Below are positions 34,608 through 44,000 of a DNA stretch of 55,955 bases, piece after piece; positions within the stretch are counted from its first letter, which is position 1; each line of letters opens with the position of its first letter. The translations under genes were made by a program, and so were the position numbers. The stretch is from Pseudomonadota bacterium. GTDB taxonomy: Bacteria > Myxococcota_A > UBA796 > GCA-2862545. A model generated the notes under the pieces. The model was not told the DNA's origin, ran no database searches, and worked only from the letters and a program-made list of their open reading frames with translations. The stretch is from positions 1 through 55,955 of the forward strand of contig CANNIZ010000026.1 of NCBI GenBank assembly GCA_947505245.1, read 5' to 3'.

Positions 34608-34918
34608 GGAATCTCCGAGGCGACGGTTTCGGCGCGGGCGAGCGCGTGCTCAGCCTGGGTGTGGGCCTCGCGCGCCCCGCGGAGCGCCTCTCCACACGCC
34701 TTGCGAACGGCGACGAGCTCCCTGGTGAGCGTGCCCAGCTGGTCGACGAGGGACTTCAGGTCGGCGGTCGCGACCGCAGCGGACGGCACGCGGGCTTCGT
34801 AGGTCGTGACGCGCGACCCGAGGACGTCGACGTCGCCTGGGGCGACCGGATCGCGCTCGGCGAGGTAGCGTTCGACGACGATGTGCAGCTCGTCGCGCAG
34901 CGTGGCCCGAAAGGTCAT
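34604..34918 (-). CDS. Small helical protein of unknown function
   Basis: 104 residues. The start ATG shares one base with the stop of the beta-propeller gene (TGATG), and the end overlaps the coiled-coil gene by 4 bases. The N-terminal 45 residues may fold (RDELHIVVERYLAERDPV); the rest is a continuous amphipathic helix (LKSLVDQLGTLTRELVAVRK, then an Ala/Glu-rich segment). Not recognised. It may form a hetero-coiled coil with the next product. Confidence 0.65.
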   Translation of the reverse strand: MTFRATLRDELHIVVERYLAERDPVAPGDVDVLGSRVTTYEARVPSAAVATADLKSLVDQLGTLTRELVAVRKACGEALRGAREAHTQAEHALARAETVASEIP

Positions 34919-36171
34919 CAGTCCCCCGAGGGACCGTAGACACCGAACAGCCCGTCGGCAACTGCTTCTGCGCGACCATCTGAGAGTCGCACCTGCCAGA
35001 TGCGCGAGCGCTCGTCGCGCCCGGGGATGACGCCTGAGAGGAGCAGGAATTGCCCCGTCGGGTCGATCAGGGGGTGGCTGTCGGCGTATTGCTCGAAGAA
35101 GCGGAGAAAGAAGCCGAGGTCGCGCGAGGGGTACATCTCGATCAGCAGCTCGGGCTCGCCGTTCAACGGCACCTTCGACCACACGAGCAGGTTGCGGTCG
35201 GTGTCGACGTGGGCGGTCACGAACCCGCTGCCGTCTGGGACCCACAGGAACGCCAGGCAGGGGCGGTCCGACACGGGCGTCACGGTGCCCGAGGTGAGGT
35301 CGATGACGGCGAGCCCTCGGTACGGCGTGCCGTCCCCAGCCGGCGCGATGGAGCGCGCGAGGCGCTGCCGATCGGGCGAGGGCACCAGCGCGACGAGCCC
35401 CTCGACGGGCTCGTAGACGCGGGTTTCGGCTGAGCCCGGCGTGCCCGCGAGGATGACGGTGCGCCCTTCATGAAACGCGACGTACAACACGCGGTCCGCG
35501 TCGATCGTGGGGTCGCGCAACGTCACGGGCGTGCAGAAATTGCCCGGCTGGCCGGGAAGGACCAGCGTGGCGGCGTGCGTGCGAGGATCGTAGATGCCGA
35601 GGTGACCGCCGGAGGCGTTGCCGACGAACGCGGCGACGCGCGGGCGACCGCTGAGCCACGAGAAGAACAGCGGGCTGCCGTCGGCCAGGATGGCCTCGAC
35701 CCCGGGCTCGGCGGGGCGAACGGCCGACAGGACGAGGCGCTCTTCGCGCTGGGAGAGCAGCGCGATGTCGCGGCCCTGCTCGTGCCACTGGAGGTAGACG
35801 GGCAGGCGCCCTTTGAGGTCCGTGAGCTCCGACGCGCGGAGCCCGTCGATGTCCAGCACGTCTACGAACGTGGAGTGACCTGCGTCTTCCCCCTTTCCAA
35901 AACGGAAGCAGGCGATCTGTCGACCGTCCGGCGACCAGGTCGGCCAGCTCCAGGTGGACGTATTCTCGGCCGCGTCGCCAGCCCGCGGGAGCGGCTGCGT
36001 GCGGTCCACCGTCGCCCACTCGGACGTGTCGGATGCGCTCGGCGTCAGGGCGTCCCACAGCCCGCGACCCACTTCGGGGCGCGTGAGCGGCACGAAGCGA
36101 CCGTCTCGGCCCACCACCACAATCTGACGCTCGTCGTCGACCAACGCGATCGGTGCGGTGAGGGCGTTCAT
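34918..36171 (-). CDS. TolB/WD40-like beta-propeller protein
   Basis: 417 residues made of repeated propeller blades: WSWPTWSPDGRQIACFRFGKG, LQWHEQGRDIALLSQ, GLVALVPSPDRQRLARS and FLWVPDGSGFVTA show the SPDG/PDG turn typical of TolB and prolyl-oligopeptidase N-terminal propellers. No signal peptide and no hydrolase domain, so it is probably a cytoplasmic scaffold or ligand sensor. The first 4 bases overlap the TetR stop, so the pair is translationally coupled. One blade ends in HPLIDPTGQFLLLSG. The family was not named further. Confidence 0.8.
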   Translation of the reverse strand: MNALTAPIALVDDERQIVVVGRDGRFVPLTRPEVGRGLWDALTPSASDTSEWATVDRTQPLPRAGDAAENTSTWSWPTWSPDGRQIACFRFGKGEDAGHSTFVDVLDIDGLRASELTDLKGRLPVYLQWHEQGRDIALLSQREERLVLSAVRPAEPGVEAILADGSPLFFSWLSGRPRVAAFVGNASGGHLGIYDPRTHAATLVLPGQPGNFCTPVTLRDPTIDADRVLYVAFHEGRTVILAGTPGSAETRVYEPVEGLVALVPSPDRQRLARSIAPAGDGTPYRGLAVIDLTSGTVTPVSDRPCLAFLWVPDGSGFVTAHVDTDRNLLVWSKVPLNGEPELLIEMYPSRDLGFFLRFFEQYADSHPLIDPTGQFLLLSGVIPGRDERSRIWQVRLSDGRAEAVADGLFGVYGPSGD

Positions 36172-36839
36172 GTCTTCATGCGCTCGCGCAGCTCTTTCAG
36201 CTTCTCGGCTGGCGTGGCGGGAGCGACGGCGGAAACGGGCGCTCCCATCGGCAGGAGCAGGCCCTCCATCAACAGGCGGAGGCCGTCGCTTTGCAGCCGC
36301 GAACTGTCGGGGCGCACGCCGATCGCGGACTCGCCGGCGAGGCCGTCGATCATCGCCTTGAACACCTGCGCGACGGCGACGGGATCGAGCGGGCGGAACG
36401 CGCCCTCGGCGATGCCCTGCGCGATGATGCGCGTCGTCGCGTCGGTGAACCGTTGGTGCAACGCGACGACCTCCTCGCGAAGCTCGTCATCGCGAATCGC
36501 CTGCTCACACATCATGATGAAGAACCGCGGCGGTGATTTCAGACCCGCGAAGTAGTCGAGGTACTTCTGGCCGAGGTCGAGCATCTTGATGACGGCGGGG
36601 CGCGGATCGTTCTCGGCCTGGGCGAGGAAGCTGTACGTCGCCTCGTGTTCTTCGCGCACCAGCGCGGTGAACAGCGCCTTCTTCGACGAAAAATAGAAGT
36701 ACACGGCGCCCTTCGACAGGCCAGCGCGCTTCGCCACGTCTTCTACGCGGGCGACGAGGTAGCCCTTCTCGATAAAGACGGAGCGGGCGGCGCGGAGGAT
36801 CTGGGCGCGGCGTTCGGGTTCGGAAAGGTGCCGGGTCAG
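36168..36839 (-). CDS. TetR-family transcriptional regulator, apparent CTG start
   Basis: 223 residues if initiation is at CTG 36839, five bases after a strong GGGAGG. The first conventional start (GTG 36737) would delete helix 1 and part of the DNA-binding domain. The N-terminus reads EPERRAQILRAARSVFIEKGY and then LSKGAVYFYFSSKKALF, a textbook TetR helix-turn-helix. The ligand domain (about 75-205) is all helical. No ATG, GTG or TTG in this frame lies between the upstream stop and the HTH. Dimeric regulators of this family usually repress their own operon; here the next gene overlaps by 4 bases, so it probably controls the propeller/coiled-coil cassette. Confidence 0.85.
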   Translation of the reverse strand: MTRHLSEPERRAQILRAARSVFIEKGYLVARVEDVAKRAGLSKGAVYFYFSSKKALFTALVREEHEATYSFLAQAENDPRPAVIKMLDLGQKYLDYFAGLKSPPRFFIMMCEQAIRDDELREEVVALHQRFTDATTRIIAQGIAEGAFRPLDPVAVAQVFKAMIDGLAGESAIGVRPDSSRLQSDGLRLLMEGLLLPMGAPVSAVAPATPAEKLKELRERMKT

Positions 36840-36911
36840 CGTGACCTCCCGGTTGGAGCGGCGGGGACGGTACCACGGCGCTGCGGGTGCCCGTGAGGTT
36901 CTGGTCGTCTT

Positions 36912-37874
36912 TCAGTATTTCCTGCCGTGTTCCCAAGCGACGGCGTCGCGCACGGCGTCCTCGATCGTGCGCCGGGGCTTCCAATCGAGCGTGCCCGCGG
37001 CGCGAGACACGTCGGCGAACAGCTCGCGGGGATCGCCCTTTCGGCGTGGCCCGACGCGGTGGGGCACGGGCAGCCCGGTCACACGTTCGACGGTGGCCAA
37101 TACCTCGCGCACGCTGGTTCCGACGCCCGCGCCGAGGTTGACAGGCTCGCCGCGCCAGCCGTTGTGGAGCTGGGACAGGGCCCGCAGGTGAGCGTCGGCG
37201 AGGTCGCGCACGTGGATGTAGTCGCGAACGCAGGTGCCGTCCTCGGTGTTCCAGTCGTCGCCGTTCACGACGAGGGGGGGCCTGTTCCCGAGCGCGGCCC
37301 CGATGGCGAGCGGGATCAGGTGCGTCTCGACGGCGTGGGACTCGCCGAGATCCTGCTCGGGCCACGCCCCCACCGCGTTGAAGTAGCGCATCGGACAGAC
37401 GCGGATGCCTGCGCCGCGACCGGCGTCGAGGAGTCGCTCGGCGAGGAGCTTGCTGTCGCCGTACGGGCTCGTAGGCGCCTGAACGTGGGCTTCGTCGACC
37501 GGAACGCGTTTGGGCTCGCCATAGGTGGCGCAGGTGGACGAGAACACGACGCAAGGCGTGCCGGCGTCCACCATCGCGTGGACGAGGGCGCCGGTGCCGC
37601 CGGCGTTTACGTCGTAGTACAGCTCCGGATTTTCGATGCTCTCGCCGACAAGCGCCTTTCCAGCGAAGTGAAGGACCGCGTCGAACCCGCTACGGAGCAG
37701 CGACGCCAGCCCCTCATGATCGCGGATGTCGCCGATCACGAGCTCGCCCGACACGGCCTCCCGGTGGCCGGTGGAGAGGTCGTCCCAAACGACGACGTCT
37801 GCTCCTCCGAGAACGAGTTCGCGGGCGCAGATCGAGCCGATGTAGCCGGCGCCGCCGGTCACGAGTACGCGCAA
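36912..37874 (-). CDS. galE: UDP-glucose 4-epimerase
   Basis: 320 residues, an extended short-chain dehydrogenase. The NAD-binding motif TGGAGYIGS is at 6-14. The catalytic Tyr138 and Lys142 are in YGDSK, with SST at 112-114. Further hallmarks are LHFAGKALVGESI, FNAVGA, NGDDWNTEDGTCVRDYIHV and NLGAG. It interconverts UDP-glucose and UDP-galactose, feeding envelope polysaccharide. Monocistronic, divergent from the CorC-like gene with 33 bases between starts. Confidence 0.93.
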   Translation of the reverse strand: MRVLVTGGAGYIGSICARELVLGGADVVVWDDLSTGHREAVSGELVIGDIRDHEGLASLLRSGFDAVLHFAGKALVGESIENPELYYDVNAGGTGALVHAMVDAGTPCVVFSSTCATYGEPKRVPVDEAHVQAPTSPYGDSKLLAERLLDAGRGAGIRVCPMRYFNAVGAWPEQDLGESHAVETHLIPLAIGAALGNRPPLVVNGDDWNTEDGTCVRDYIHVRDLADAHLRALSQLHNGWRGEPVNLGAGVGTSVREVLATVERVTGLPVPHRVGPRRKGDPRELFADVSRAAGTLDWKPRRTIEDAVRDAVAWEHGRKY

Positions 37875-37892
37875 GGTTCACCTGGAACCAGT

Positions 37893-37898
37893 TATCAT
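37893..37898 (+). promoter_or_regulatory. Candidate -10 box for a leaderless transcript
   Basis: TATCAT ends 9 bases before the ATG at 37908, and only a weak GGAA lies between. The layout matches that before the genes at 2190 and 17053. The -35 is not convincing. Confidence 0.3.
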
Positions 37899-37907
37899 GG
37901 AACCCCC

Positions 37908-39212
37908 ATGATGATCGCCCTCGCAATGTTTCTCGTGTTCGCAAACGGCTTCTTTGTCGCAGCCGAATTTGCGCTCGTGAAGGTGCGGTCGACGCAGCTG
38001 GACGTGCTCGTGGCGGAGGGCGACCGCCGCGCGCGCCTCGCGCGGCCGATGCTCGACGATCTGCCTCGGTACCTCGCCGTGAGCCAGCTCGGCATCACGC
38101 TGGCGTCGCTGGCGCTCGGATGGATCGGGGAGCCCGCGATTGAGCGCCTGCTGCACCCGATGTTCGAGGCCGTGAACATCGGCCAGCCCGTCGCCGGGTG
38201 GCTGTCGTTCGGGCTGGGGTTTACGCTCATCTCGGCGATGCACATCGTTCTCGGCGAGGTGGCGCCCAAGAACCTGGCGATCGCTCGCACAGAAGCCGTG
38301 GTGTTGGCCGTGGCCGCGCCGATTCGGCTGCTGTACATCGCGGCCTGGCCCGCCCTCGTGTTGTTGAACGGCAGCGCGAACGTGGTGCTGCGGGCGCTCG
38401 GCATCGAGCCGGCGGACGAGCACAACCTGTCGGTCCACTCCGACGAGCTCCAGCAGATCGCGGCAGATTCGGCCGAGGCGGGGCACATCACGAAGGGGGA
38501 GGGGCAGCTCCTCGAGAACGTGTTCCGGTTCTCGGACCGCGTCGCGCGCGAGATCATGGTGCCGCGCGACAAGGTGCGCGGCATCGACCTGAAGCGCCCC
38601 ATGGAAGACGTCGTGAAAGACGCGCTCGAGAACGGTCACTCGCGGTACCCGGTGTTCGAAAAGGACCTCGAGGGCGTGATCGGGGTGCTGCACATGAAGG
38701 ACCTGATGGCGCGCATCGGGTCCGGCAAGCCGATCGGCGCGCTGAAAGACCTCGTGCGGCCCGCGATGTTCGTCCCCGAGACGATGTCGGCGAAGCGCCT
38801 GCTCGGCATGTTCCAGCGGCAGCGCAGCCACCTCGCCATCGTGCTCGACGAGTACGGCGGCGTCACCGGCGTCGTCACGCTCGAAGACACCATCGAGGAG
38901 CTGGTGGGCGAGATCCAGGACGAGCACGACGACGAGCGTCAGCCCGTGGAGACGATCGACGGCGGGTTCTCGGTGGAAGGTCGCATCCTGCTGTCGGAGC
39001 TCGGGCCGCTGATCGACACGTCGATCGACTCGGATTCCACGACGTTGTCGGGCTACGTGATGGAGCAGCTCGGTCGCACCGCGAGCGTGGGGGATGCCGC
39101 GGAGATCGGCGAGCACTGGCGCGCGCGCGTGGTGCAGGTCGACAGGCGATCGATCGAGCGCGTCGAAGTTACCAGGCGCGCGGCGCCGACGCTGGCCCCC
39201 ACCGGCAAATAG
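37908..39212 (+). CDS. CorC/HlyC-family membrane transporter with CBS domains
   Basis: 434 residues. The DUF21/CNNM membrane domain (about 1-190) has four helices and the conserved FFVAAEFALVKVR and LGEVAPKNLAI motifs. Two CBS domains follow (about 200-330, with REIMVPRDKVRGID, SRYPVFEKD, HLAIVLDEYGGVTGVVTLED), then the CorC_HlyC domain (about 345-425). Bacterial members are magnesium or cobalt efflux and homeostasis proteins gated by nucleotide binding to the CBS pair. The double ATG start is chosen as the first Met before the first helix. Its end is 8 bases from the convergent aminotransferase stop. Confidence 0.92.
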   Translation: MMIALAMFLVFANGFFVAAEFALVKVRSTQLDVLVAEGDRRARLARPMLDDLPRYLAVSQLGITLASLALGWIGEPAIERLLHPMFEAVNIGQPVAGWLSFGLGFTLISAMHIVLGEVAPKNLAIARTEAVVLAVAAPIRLLYIAAWPALVLLNGSANVVLRALGIEPADEHNLSVHSDELQQIAADSAEAGHITKGEGQLLENVFRFSDRVAREIMVPRDKVRGIDLKRPMEDVVKDALENGHSRYPVFEKDLEGVIGVLHMKDLMARIGSGKPIGALKDLVRPAMFVPETMSAKRLLGMFQRQRSHLAIVLDEYGGVTGVVTLEDTIEELVGEIQDEHDDERQPVETIDGGFSVEGRILLSELGPLIDTSIDSDSTTLSGYVMEQLGRTASVGDAAEIGEHWRARVVQVDRRSIERVEVTRRAAPTLAPTGK

Positions 39213-39220
39213 CGCGTCGC

Positions 39221-39970
39221 TCAGCTCGCGAGCAGGCGCCCGATCGGGTCCCAGCCCGGCAGCTTGACGCCGTCGAGCTCGATGACGGGGCACAGGTCGC
39301 GCAGGGAAGACGCGATGTACAGCCCCTCCCACGGGTGATCGGCAGGCGGCCCCAGGCGAAGCACCGGAACACCTGCCCGTGCTGCGCGCTCCAGGATCTC
39401 GGCGCACGCGGTGGACGGCAGGATGCGGCCGTCTTCGGGGGCGGTCCACAGCGCGCCGTCGATCACGGCGAGGATGCACGACGTGGTGCCTTCGGTGAAG
39501 CGTCCGCGCGCGTCGACGAGCAGCACCTCGTCCACCCCGCTGCGGCGGACGGCCACCACCCACGACGCCCGGCTGCCGTGCTTGACCGAGCCGGGCAGCA
39601 CGGGGTCGTCGCGGTGTTTGCCGCGCACCGCGCGCACCGGGCCGTGAATGCGCGTCGGGTCGGCGGGCTCGCCTGCGACGATGCGCAGGCCTCCTCCGGT
39701 GATCGTGACGCGCACGCGGGCGAGCGGGGTGTTGAGCGACGCGCCGATTTTGCGCACCTCTTCGGCGAGCACGATCGGATCGGGCCGCGGCAGGCCGAGG
39801 GCGTCGCACGACTCCCCGAGCCGGGCGAGGTGCAAGGCGAGCGAGCGAGGATCTCCATGGTCCACGCGCAGCGTCTCGAACGCGGTGAGGCCGTGGGTGA
39901 CGGCCGGATCGCTGTACGGCACCATCACGTCGGCCACGCGCATCGCGCGCCCATTGACCAATGCTGACAT
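39221..39970 (-). CDS. Class IV PLP aminotransferase / aminodeoxychorismate lyase-like
   Basis: 249 residues with a strong GGAGGGGG site before the ATG. It shows the branched-chain aminotransferase fold IV pattern: YSDPAVTHGLTAFETLRV, catalytic Lys130 in PGSVKHGSR, VDEVLLVDARGRFTEGTTS and LYIASSLRDLCPVIELDG. Candidates are 4-amino-4-deoxychorismate lyase (PabC, folate synthesis) or D-amino-acid transaminase; the short length favours PabC. No folate gene is adjacent. It is divergent from the efflux operon. Confidence 0.85.
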   Translation of the reverse strand: MSALVNGRAMRVADVMVPYSDPAVTHGLTAFETLRVDHGDPRSLALHLARLGESCDALGLPRPDPIVLAEEVRKIGASLNTPLARVRVTITGGGLRIVAGEPADPTRIHGPVRAVRGKHRDDPVLPGSVKHGSRASWVVAVRRSGVDEVLLVDARGRFTEGTTSCILAVIDGALWTAPEDGRILPSTACAEILERAARAGVPVLRLGPPADHPWEGLYIASSLRDLCPVIELDGVKLPGWDPIGRLLAS

Positions 39971-39996
39971 CGGACCCCCCTCCCTCGCTATCCGAT

Positions 39997-40027
39997 GGGG
40001 GCCTCCGTGATTACTGAGACGGCCCCC
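39997..40027. promoter_or_regulatory. Inverted repeat in the divergent aminotransferase/efflux gap
   Basis: GGGGGCC (39997-40003) and GGCCCCC (40021-40027) are perfect inverted repeats 17 bases apart in the 67-base gap between two divergent starts. The right arm overlaps the GGAGG region of the efflux gene, so it could be an operator or an RBS-masking hairpin. No regulator gene is adjacent. GC-rich chance pairing is possible. Confidence 0.3.
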
Positions 40028-40037
40028 TGGAGGCGGT

Positions 40038-41084
40038 TTGCGACTGCGTTGGCTCGTCCCGTTCCTGATCGTGCTCTCCGCGGCCTGTGGGGCGCCGTCC
40101 GGTCCAGGGGGGGGCGCACCCGGTGGTCCACCGCCGCCCATCCCCGTGAAGATCTGGCCTGCGGCCGGCAGGGCCCTCGCCAACGATCTTCGCGGCACGG
40201 GAAATATCGAGGCCGTCGACACCGTGGACCTGCGCGTGGAAGCCCAGGGAACGGTCGCGTTCGTGGGGTTCGTAGACGGTCAACACGTGAACAAGGGCGA
40301 CGTGCTCGTTCGCCTGCGGCAAGACGCTGAACGGGCGAGGCTCGACGACGCGCTGGCGCGCGCGAAGCTCGCTGAGGCGCGGTTGTCGCGCACGAGCGCG
40401 TTGTTTGACCGCACGAACGCGAGCCGGCAGGAGCTCGATCAGGCGGAAGCCGAGCGTGATGTGGCGCTCGCGGCGCGCGATCTTGCGCAGGACGGTCTGC
40501 GAAGGACGGAGCTTCGCGCGCCGTTCGATGGCGTGGTCGGCGCGCGCAGCGTGTCGGTCGGCGCGACCGTGGGACCGACCGTTCCCATCACGCGCATCGA
40601 CGACCTCTCGGCGTTGTTCGTCGAGGTGTGGCTGCCGGAGAGTGCCATCGGGGACGTGGACGTCGGTGACCCCGCAGACGTCGTCGTGGACGCCCTCCCC
40701 GGGCACCCCTTTGCGGGGACGGTTTCGTTCGTCGCGTCGCGCGTGGACGACGCGAGCCGCAGCGTCTCGGTTCGGGTCGCGCTCCCCGTCGATGACGCTC
40801 TGAAGCCCGGGCTTACCGCACAGGTCACGGTCAAGGCGAGCGAGCACGCGAACGCGCTGCTCGTGCCGACCCAGGCGGTGGTGGAGACGGCGATGGGGCC
40901 GGCGTTGTGGGTGGTCGGGCCTGACGACAAGGCCGTGCGTTCACCCGTCACCACGGGGGCCCGTTCGGCGTCTACGATCGAGGTCACCGCTGGCCTCGAA
41001 GCCGGGCAGCGGGTGATCGTCGAGGGGCTGGTCCGACTCCAGCCGGGAGCGGCGGTGGCGGTCGTTGGCGAGGTCGCTCCGTGA
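40038..41084 (+). CDS. RND efflux periplasmic adaptor (membrane fusion protein), lipoprotein
   Basis: 348 residues from TTG 40038, preceded by GGAGG at 4-5 bases and opening directly into a signal peptide with lipobox LSAAC. A Gly/Pro-rich linker follows. The HlyD/AcrA fold shows a split lipoyl motif (VEAQGTVAFVGFVDGQHVNKGDVLVRL and LRAPFDGVVGARSVSVGATV) around an alpha-hairpin (about 95-150). A beta-barrel and membrane-proximal domain follow (VPTQAVVETAMGPALWVV). It bridges the inner-membrane pump to the outer-membrane channel. Its stop overlaps the pump gene by 4 bases (GTGA). Confidence 0.93.
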   Translation: MRLRWLVPFLIVLSAACGAPSGPGGGAPGGPPPPIPVKIWPAAGRALANDLRGTGNIEAVDTVDLRVEAQGTVAFVGFVDGQHVNKGDVLVRLRQDAERARLDDALARAKLAEARLSRTSALFDRTNASRQELDQAEAERDVALAARDLAQDGLRRTELRAPFDGVVGARSVSVGATVGPTVPITRIDDLSALFVEVWLPESAIGDVDVGDPADVVVDALPGHPFAGTVSFVASRVDDASRSVSVRVALPVDDALKPGLTAQVTVKASEHANALLVPTQAVVETAMGPALWVVGPDDKAVRSPVTTGARSASTIEVTAGLEAGQRVIVEGLVRLQPGAAVAVVGEVAP

Positions 41085-44000
41085 CCGACTTCAGCTCGGT
41101 GTTCGCGCTGTTCGTTCGGCGCCCCGTCACCACCGCGGTGATGTCGTTGTTGCTCCTGTTGTTCGGCGTCGTTGCGCTCCAGGTGCTGTCGGTTCGCGAG
41201 ACGCCCCAGGTGCAGGCGCCGGTTGTCACGGTGTCCACGGTGTGGTTCGGGGCCGATCCTTCTCTGATGGAGAGCGACGTCACCGAGGTGCTCGAGCGGC
41301 AGATCAACGGCATCGAAGGCATCCGCACGATCACGTCCACCTCGTCAGAGCAGCAGTCCACCGTCACCGTCGAATTCGTGCTCGGGCGCAACCTCGAAGA
41401 GGCCGCAAACGATGTGCGCAGCCGCGTCGCGCGCGCACGCCGGGAGCTCCCGCCCGACGTCGAAGAGCCGGTGGTCGAGAAGGCCGAGGCCGACGCGCAG
41501 CCCGTCGTGTTCCTGCGCATCGACTCCGAGGGAAAAGACCTCGTAGCGCTCACCGAGATCGCGGACACGCTCGTACGCGAGCGGATCCAGACGGTCGCGG
41601 GCGTCAGCCAGGTGCAGATCTACGGCGAGCAGGTGCCCGCGATCCGGATCGACCTCGAGCCGGGCCGCCTCGCGTCGCGCAAGCTCACCATCGGTGACCT
41701 CGAGACCGCGCTCGCGGCGAACCAGGTCGCGCTCCCTGCGGGCCGCGTCGAGGGCCTGAACAGCGAGATGTCCGTGCGCCTCGTGGGCGACCTCCGGACG
41801 GTCGAGCAGTTCCGCGACATGGTCGTGGCGAAGCGGGGCTCTGCGCTGATCCGCCTCGGCGACGTCGCGGACGTGCGTGCGGGCGCCGAGAACGAGCGTA
41901 GCGCCGCGCGTTCGGACGGGAAGCCGACGGTGACGGTGGCGGTGATGCCTCAGTCCAACGCGAACATCATCGAGATCTCGAACGAGATCAGCCGGCGGCT
42001 GCCCCGCGTGCGCGAAGACCTGCCTGAGGGCGTCGGCATCGTCATCGGGTACGACCGCAGTCAGGCGGTGCGCGCGTCGATCGAGGAGGTCGTGGAGACG
42101 CTGGTGATCGCGTTTGGCCTGGTGGTCGTCGTGATCTTCGCGTTCCTGCGCGACTGGCGGAGCACGCTGGTACCCGCGCTCGCGATCCCGGTGTCGCTGC
42201 TCGGTACGCTTCCGTTCCTGTATTTCGCGGGCTTCTCGATCAACGTGTTCACGTTGTTCGGGCTCGTGCTGGCGATCGGCCTCGTCGTCGACGACGCGAT
42301 CGTCGTGCTCGAGAACATCGTGCGGCACATCGAAGCGGGCATGGACCCGTACGAGGCGTCGATAAAGGGCACGCAGGAGATCGCGTTCGCCGTCATCGCC
42401 ACCACGCTCGTGCTCGTCTGCGTGTTCGTCCCGGTCGTGCTCACCGGCGGCACGTCCGGTCGCCTTTTCGTCGAGTTCGGCAGCACCGTGGCCGTGAGCG
42501 TGCTGATCTCCGCGTTCGTGGCGCTCACACTCACGCCGATGTTGTGTGCCCGCCTGCTGGTTCGGCACGAGGGCAAGGGCGGAATCGTCTACCGCACCGG
42601 CGGCGCCGCGCTCAACGGCGTCACCTGGGGCTTCGAGCGCACGCTCGGCGTCGGCATGCGGTTCCCGATCCTTCCGCTCCTCGCGGCGCTGGTGACGCTG
42701 GTCATCGGCGGGTTGTCGTACACACAGGTGCCGCGCGAGTTCTTCCCGATCGAAGATCGAAACCTGCTGCTCGTGCGCACGCTCGCGCCCGAGGGGACGA
42801 GCTTCGCGTACATGAACGCGCGCATGGCCGAGCTCGAGCCCGCGCTGATGGCAGCGGTGCCGGAGCGCGTGTCGGTGTTGTCGCGCGTCGCGCTCGGCAC
42901 GGGCAACTCGGTGGGGTCGTCGAACACCGGCATGTTCGTCCTTCCGCTCGTCCCAAAGAGCGAGCGGGCTCGGTCCCAGGCCCAGATCCTCGGCGCCGTG
43001 CGCAAAGAGACCGGCGCCGTCACGGCGTTCCTCGCCATCCCGATCCAGCCCGCCACGGTCGGCCGGGGGTTCGGCTCGCAGTTCCAGTTCGTGCTCCAGA
43101 ACGCGGACTTCAACGCTCTCGCCGCCGAGCTCCCGAAGTTCACCCAGCGGCTGCGCGAGATCCCCGGGTTGTCGGCGGTGAACGCGGACCTCAAGCTCGA
43201 GCGGCCCGAGCTGTTGCTGGTGCCTGATCGCGACAAGGCCGCGCTGGTGGACGTTCCCATCCGAGAGCTCGCGCGCACGCTGCAGGTGCTGGCAGGCGGC
43301 CGCGAGGTGGCGCAGTTCAAGAAGGGCACGCGGCAGTACCCCGTGATCGCGTCGCTCGCGCCGGAGTTCCGCGCCTCTCCGCAGGACCTGCTCGACGTGT
43401 CGATCCGCACGCGCACGGGGCAGATGGTCACGCTCGGCAACCTCCTCGCGTCGTCCGAAGGCAGCGCCGCCGCGTCGCGCTTTCACTATGAGCGCTCTCC
43501 CAGCGCGACGATCAGCGCGAACCTGGACGGCATCACGCTCGGCGAGGCGCTCGAGCGCGCCCAGAAGATGGCCGACGATACGCTCCCGGACGGCTTTCGC
43601 ACCGCCTACGCCGGCGAGTCGAAGGAGTTTTCGGAGAGCAACGCCGCGCTGTCGGTGGTGCTGCTGCTCGCGGTTGCGCTCGTTTACCTCGTGTTGGCCG
43701 CGCAATTCGACTCGTTCGTCGATCCGCTCGCGATCTTGATCGGAGCGCCGCTCGCGCTCGCGGCCGCGGTGTTCTCACTTTGGGTGACCGGTACGACGCT
43801 GTCGTTCTTCTCCCAGGTCGGTTTGATCCTGCTCGTCGGGCTGATCACGAAGAACGGCATCCTGATCGTCGAGGTCGGGCGCCAGATGCGCGAGCACGAC
43901 CCGTCGCTCGACCCGTGGGTGGCGGCCGATCGTGCTGCCCGGCTGCGGTTCCGCCCGATCCTGATGACCTCGGTCGCGACCATCGGCGGCGCGTTGCCGA

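Noticed and set aside
36737..36839. GTG 36737 as the TetR start
   Set aside because: It would remove the first helix of the DNA-binding domain although the coding signal continues upstream to a site with a strong GGGAGG.
41345..43705. 786-residue minus-strand frame inside the RND gene
   Set aside because: His/Arg/Asp-rich antisense shadow of a clear RND transporter.
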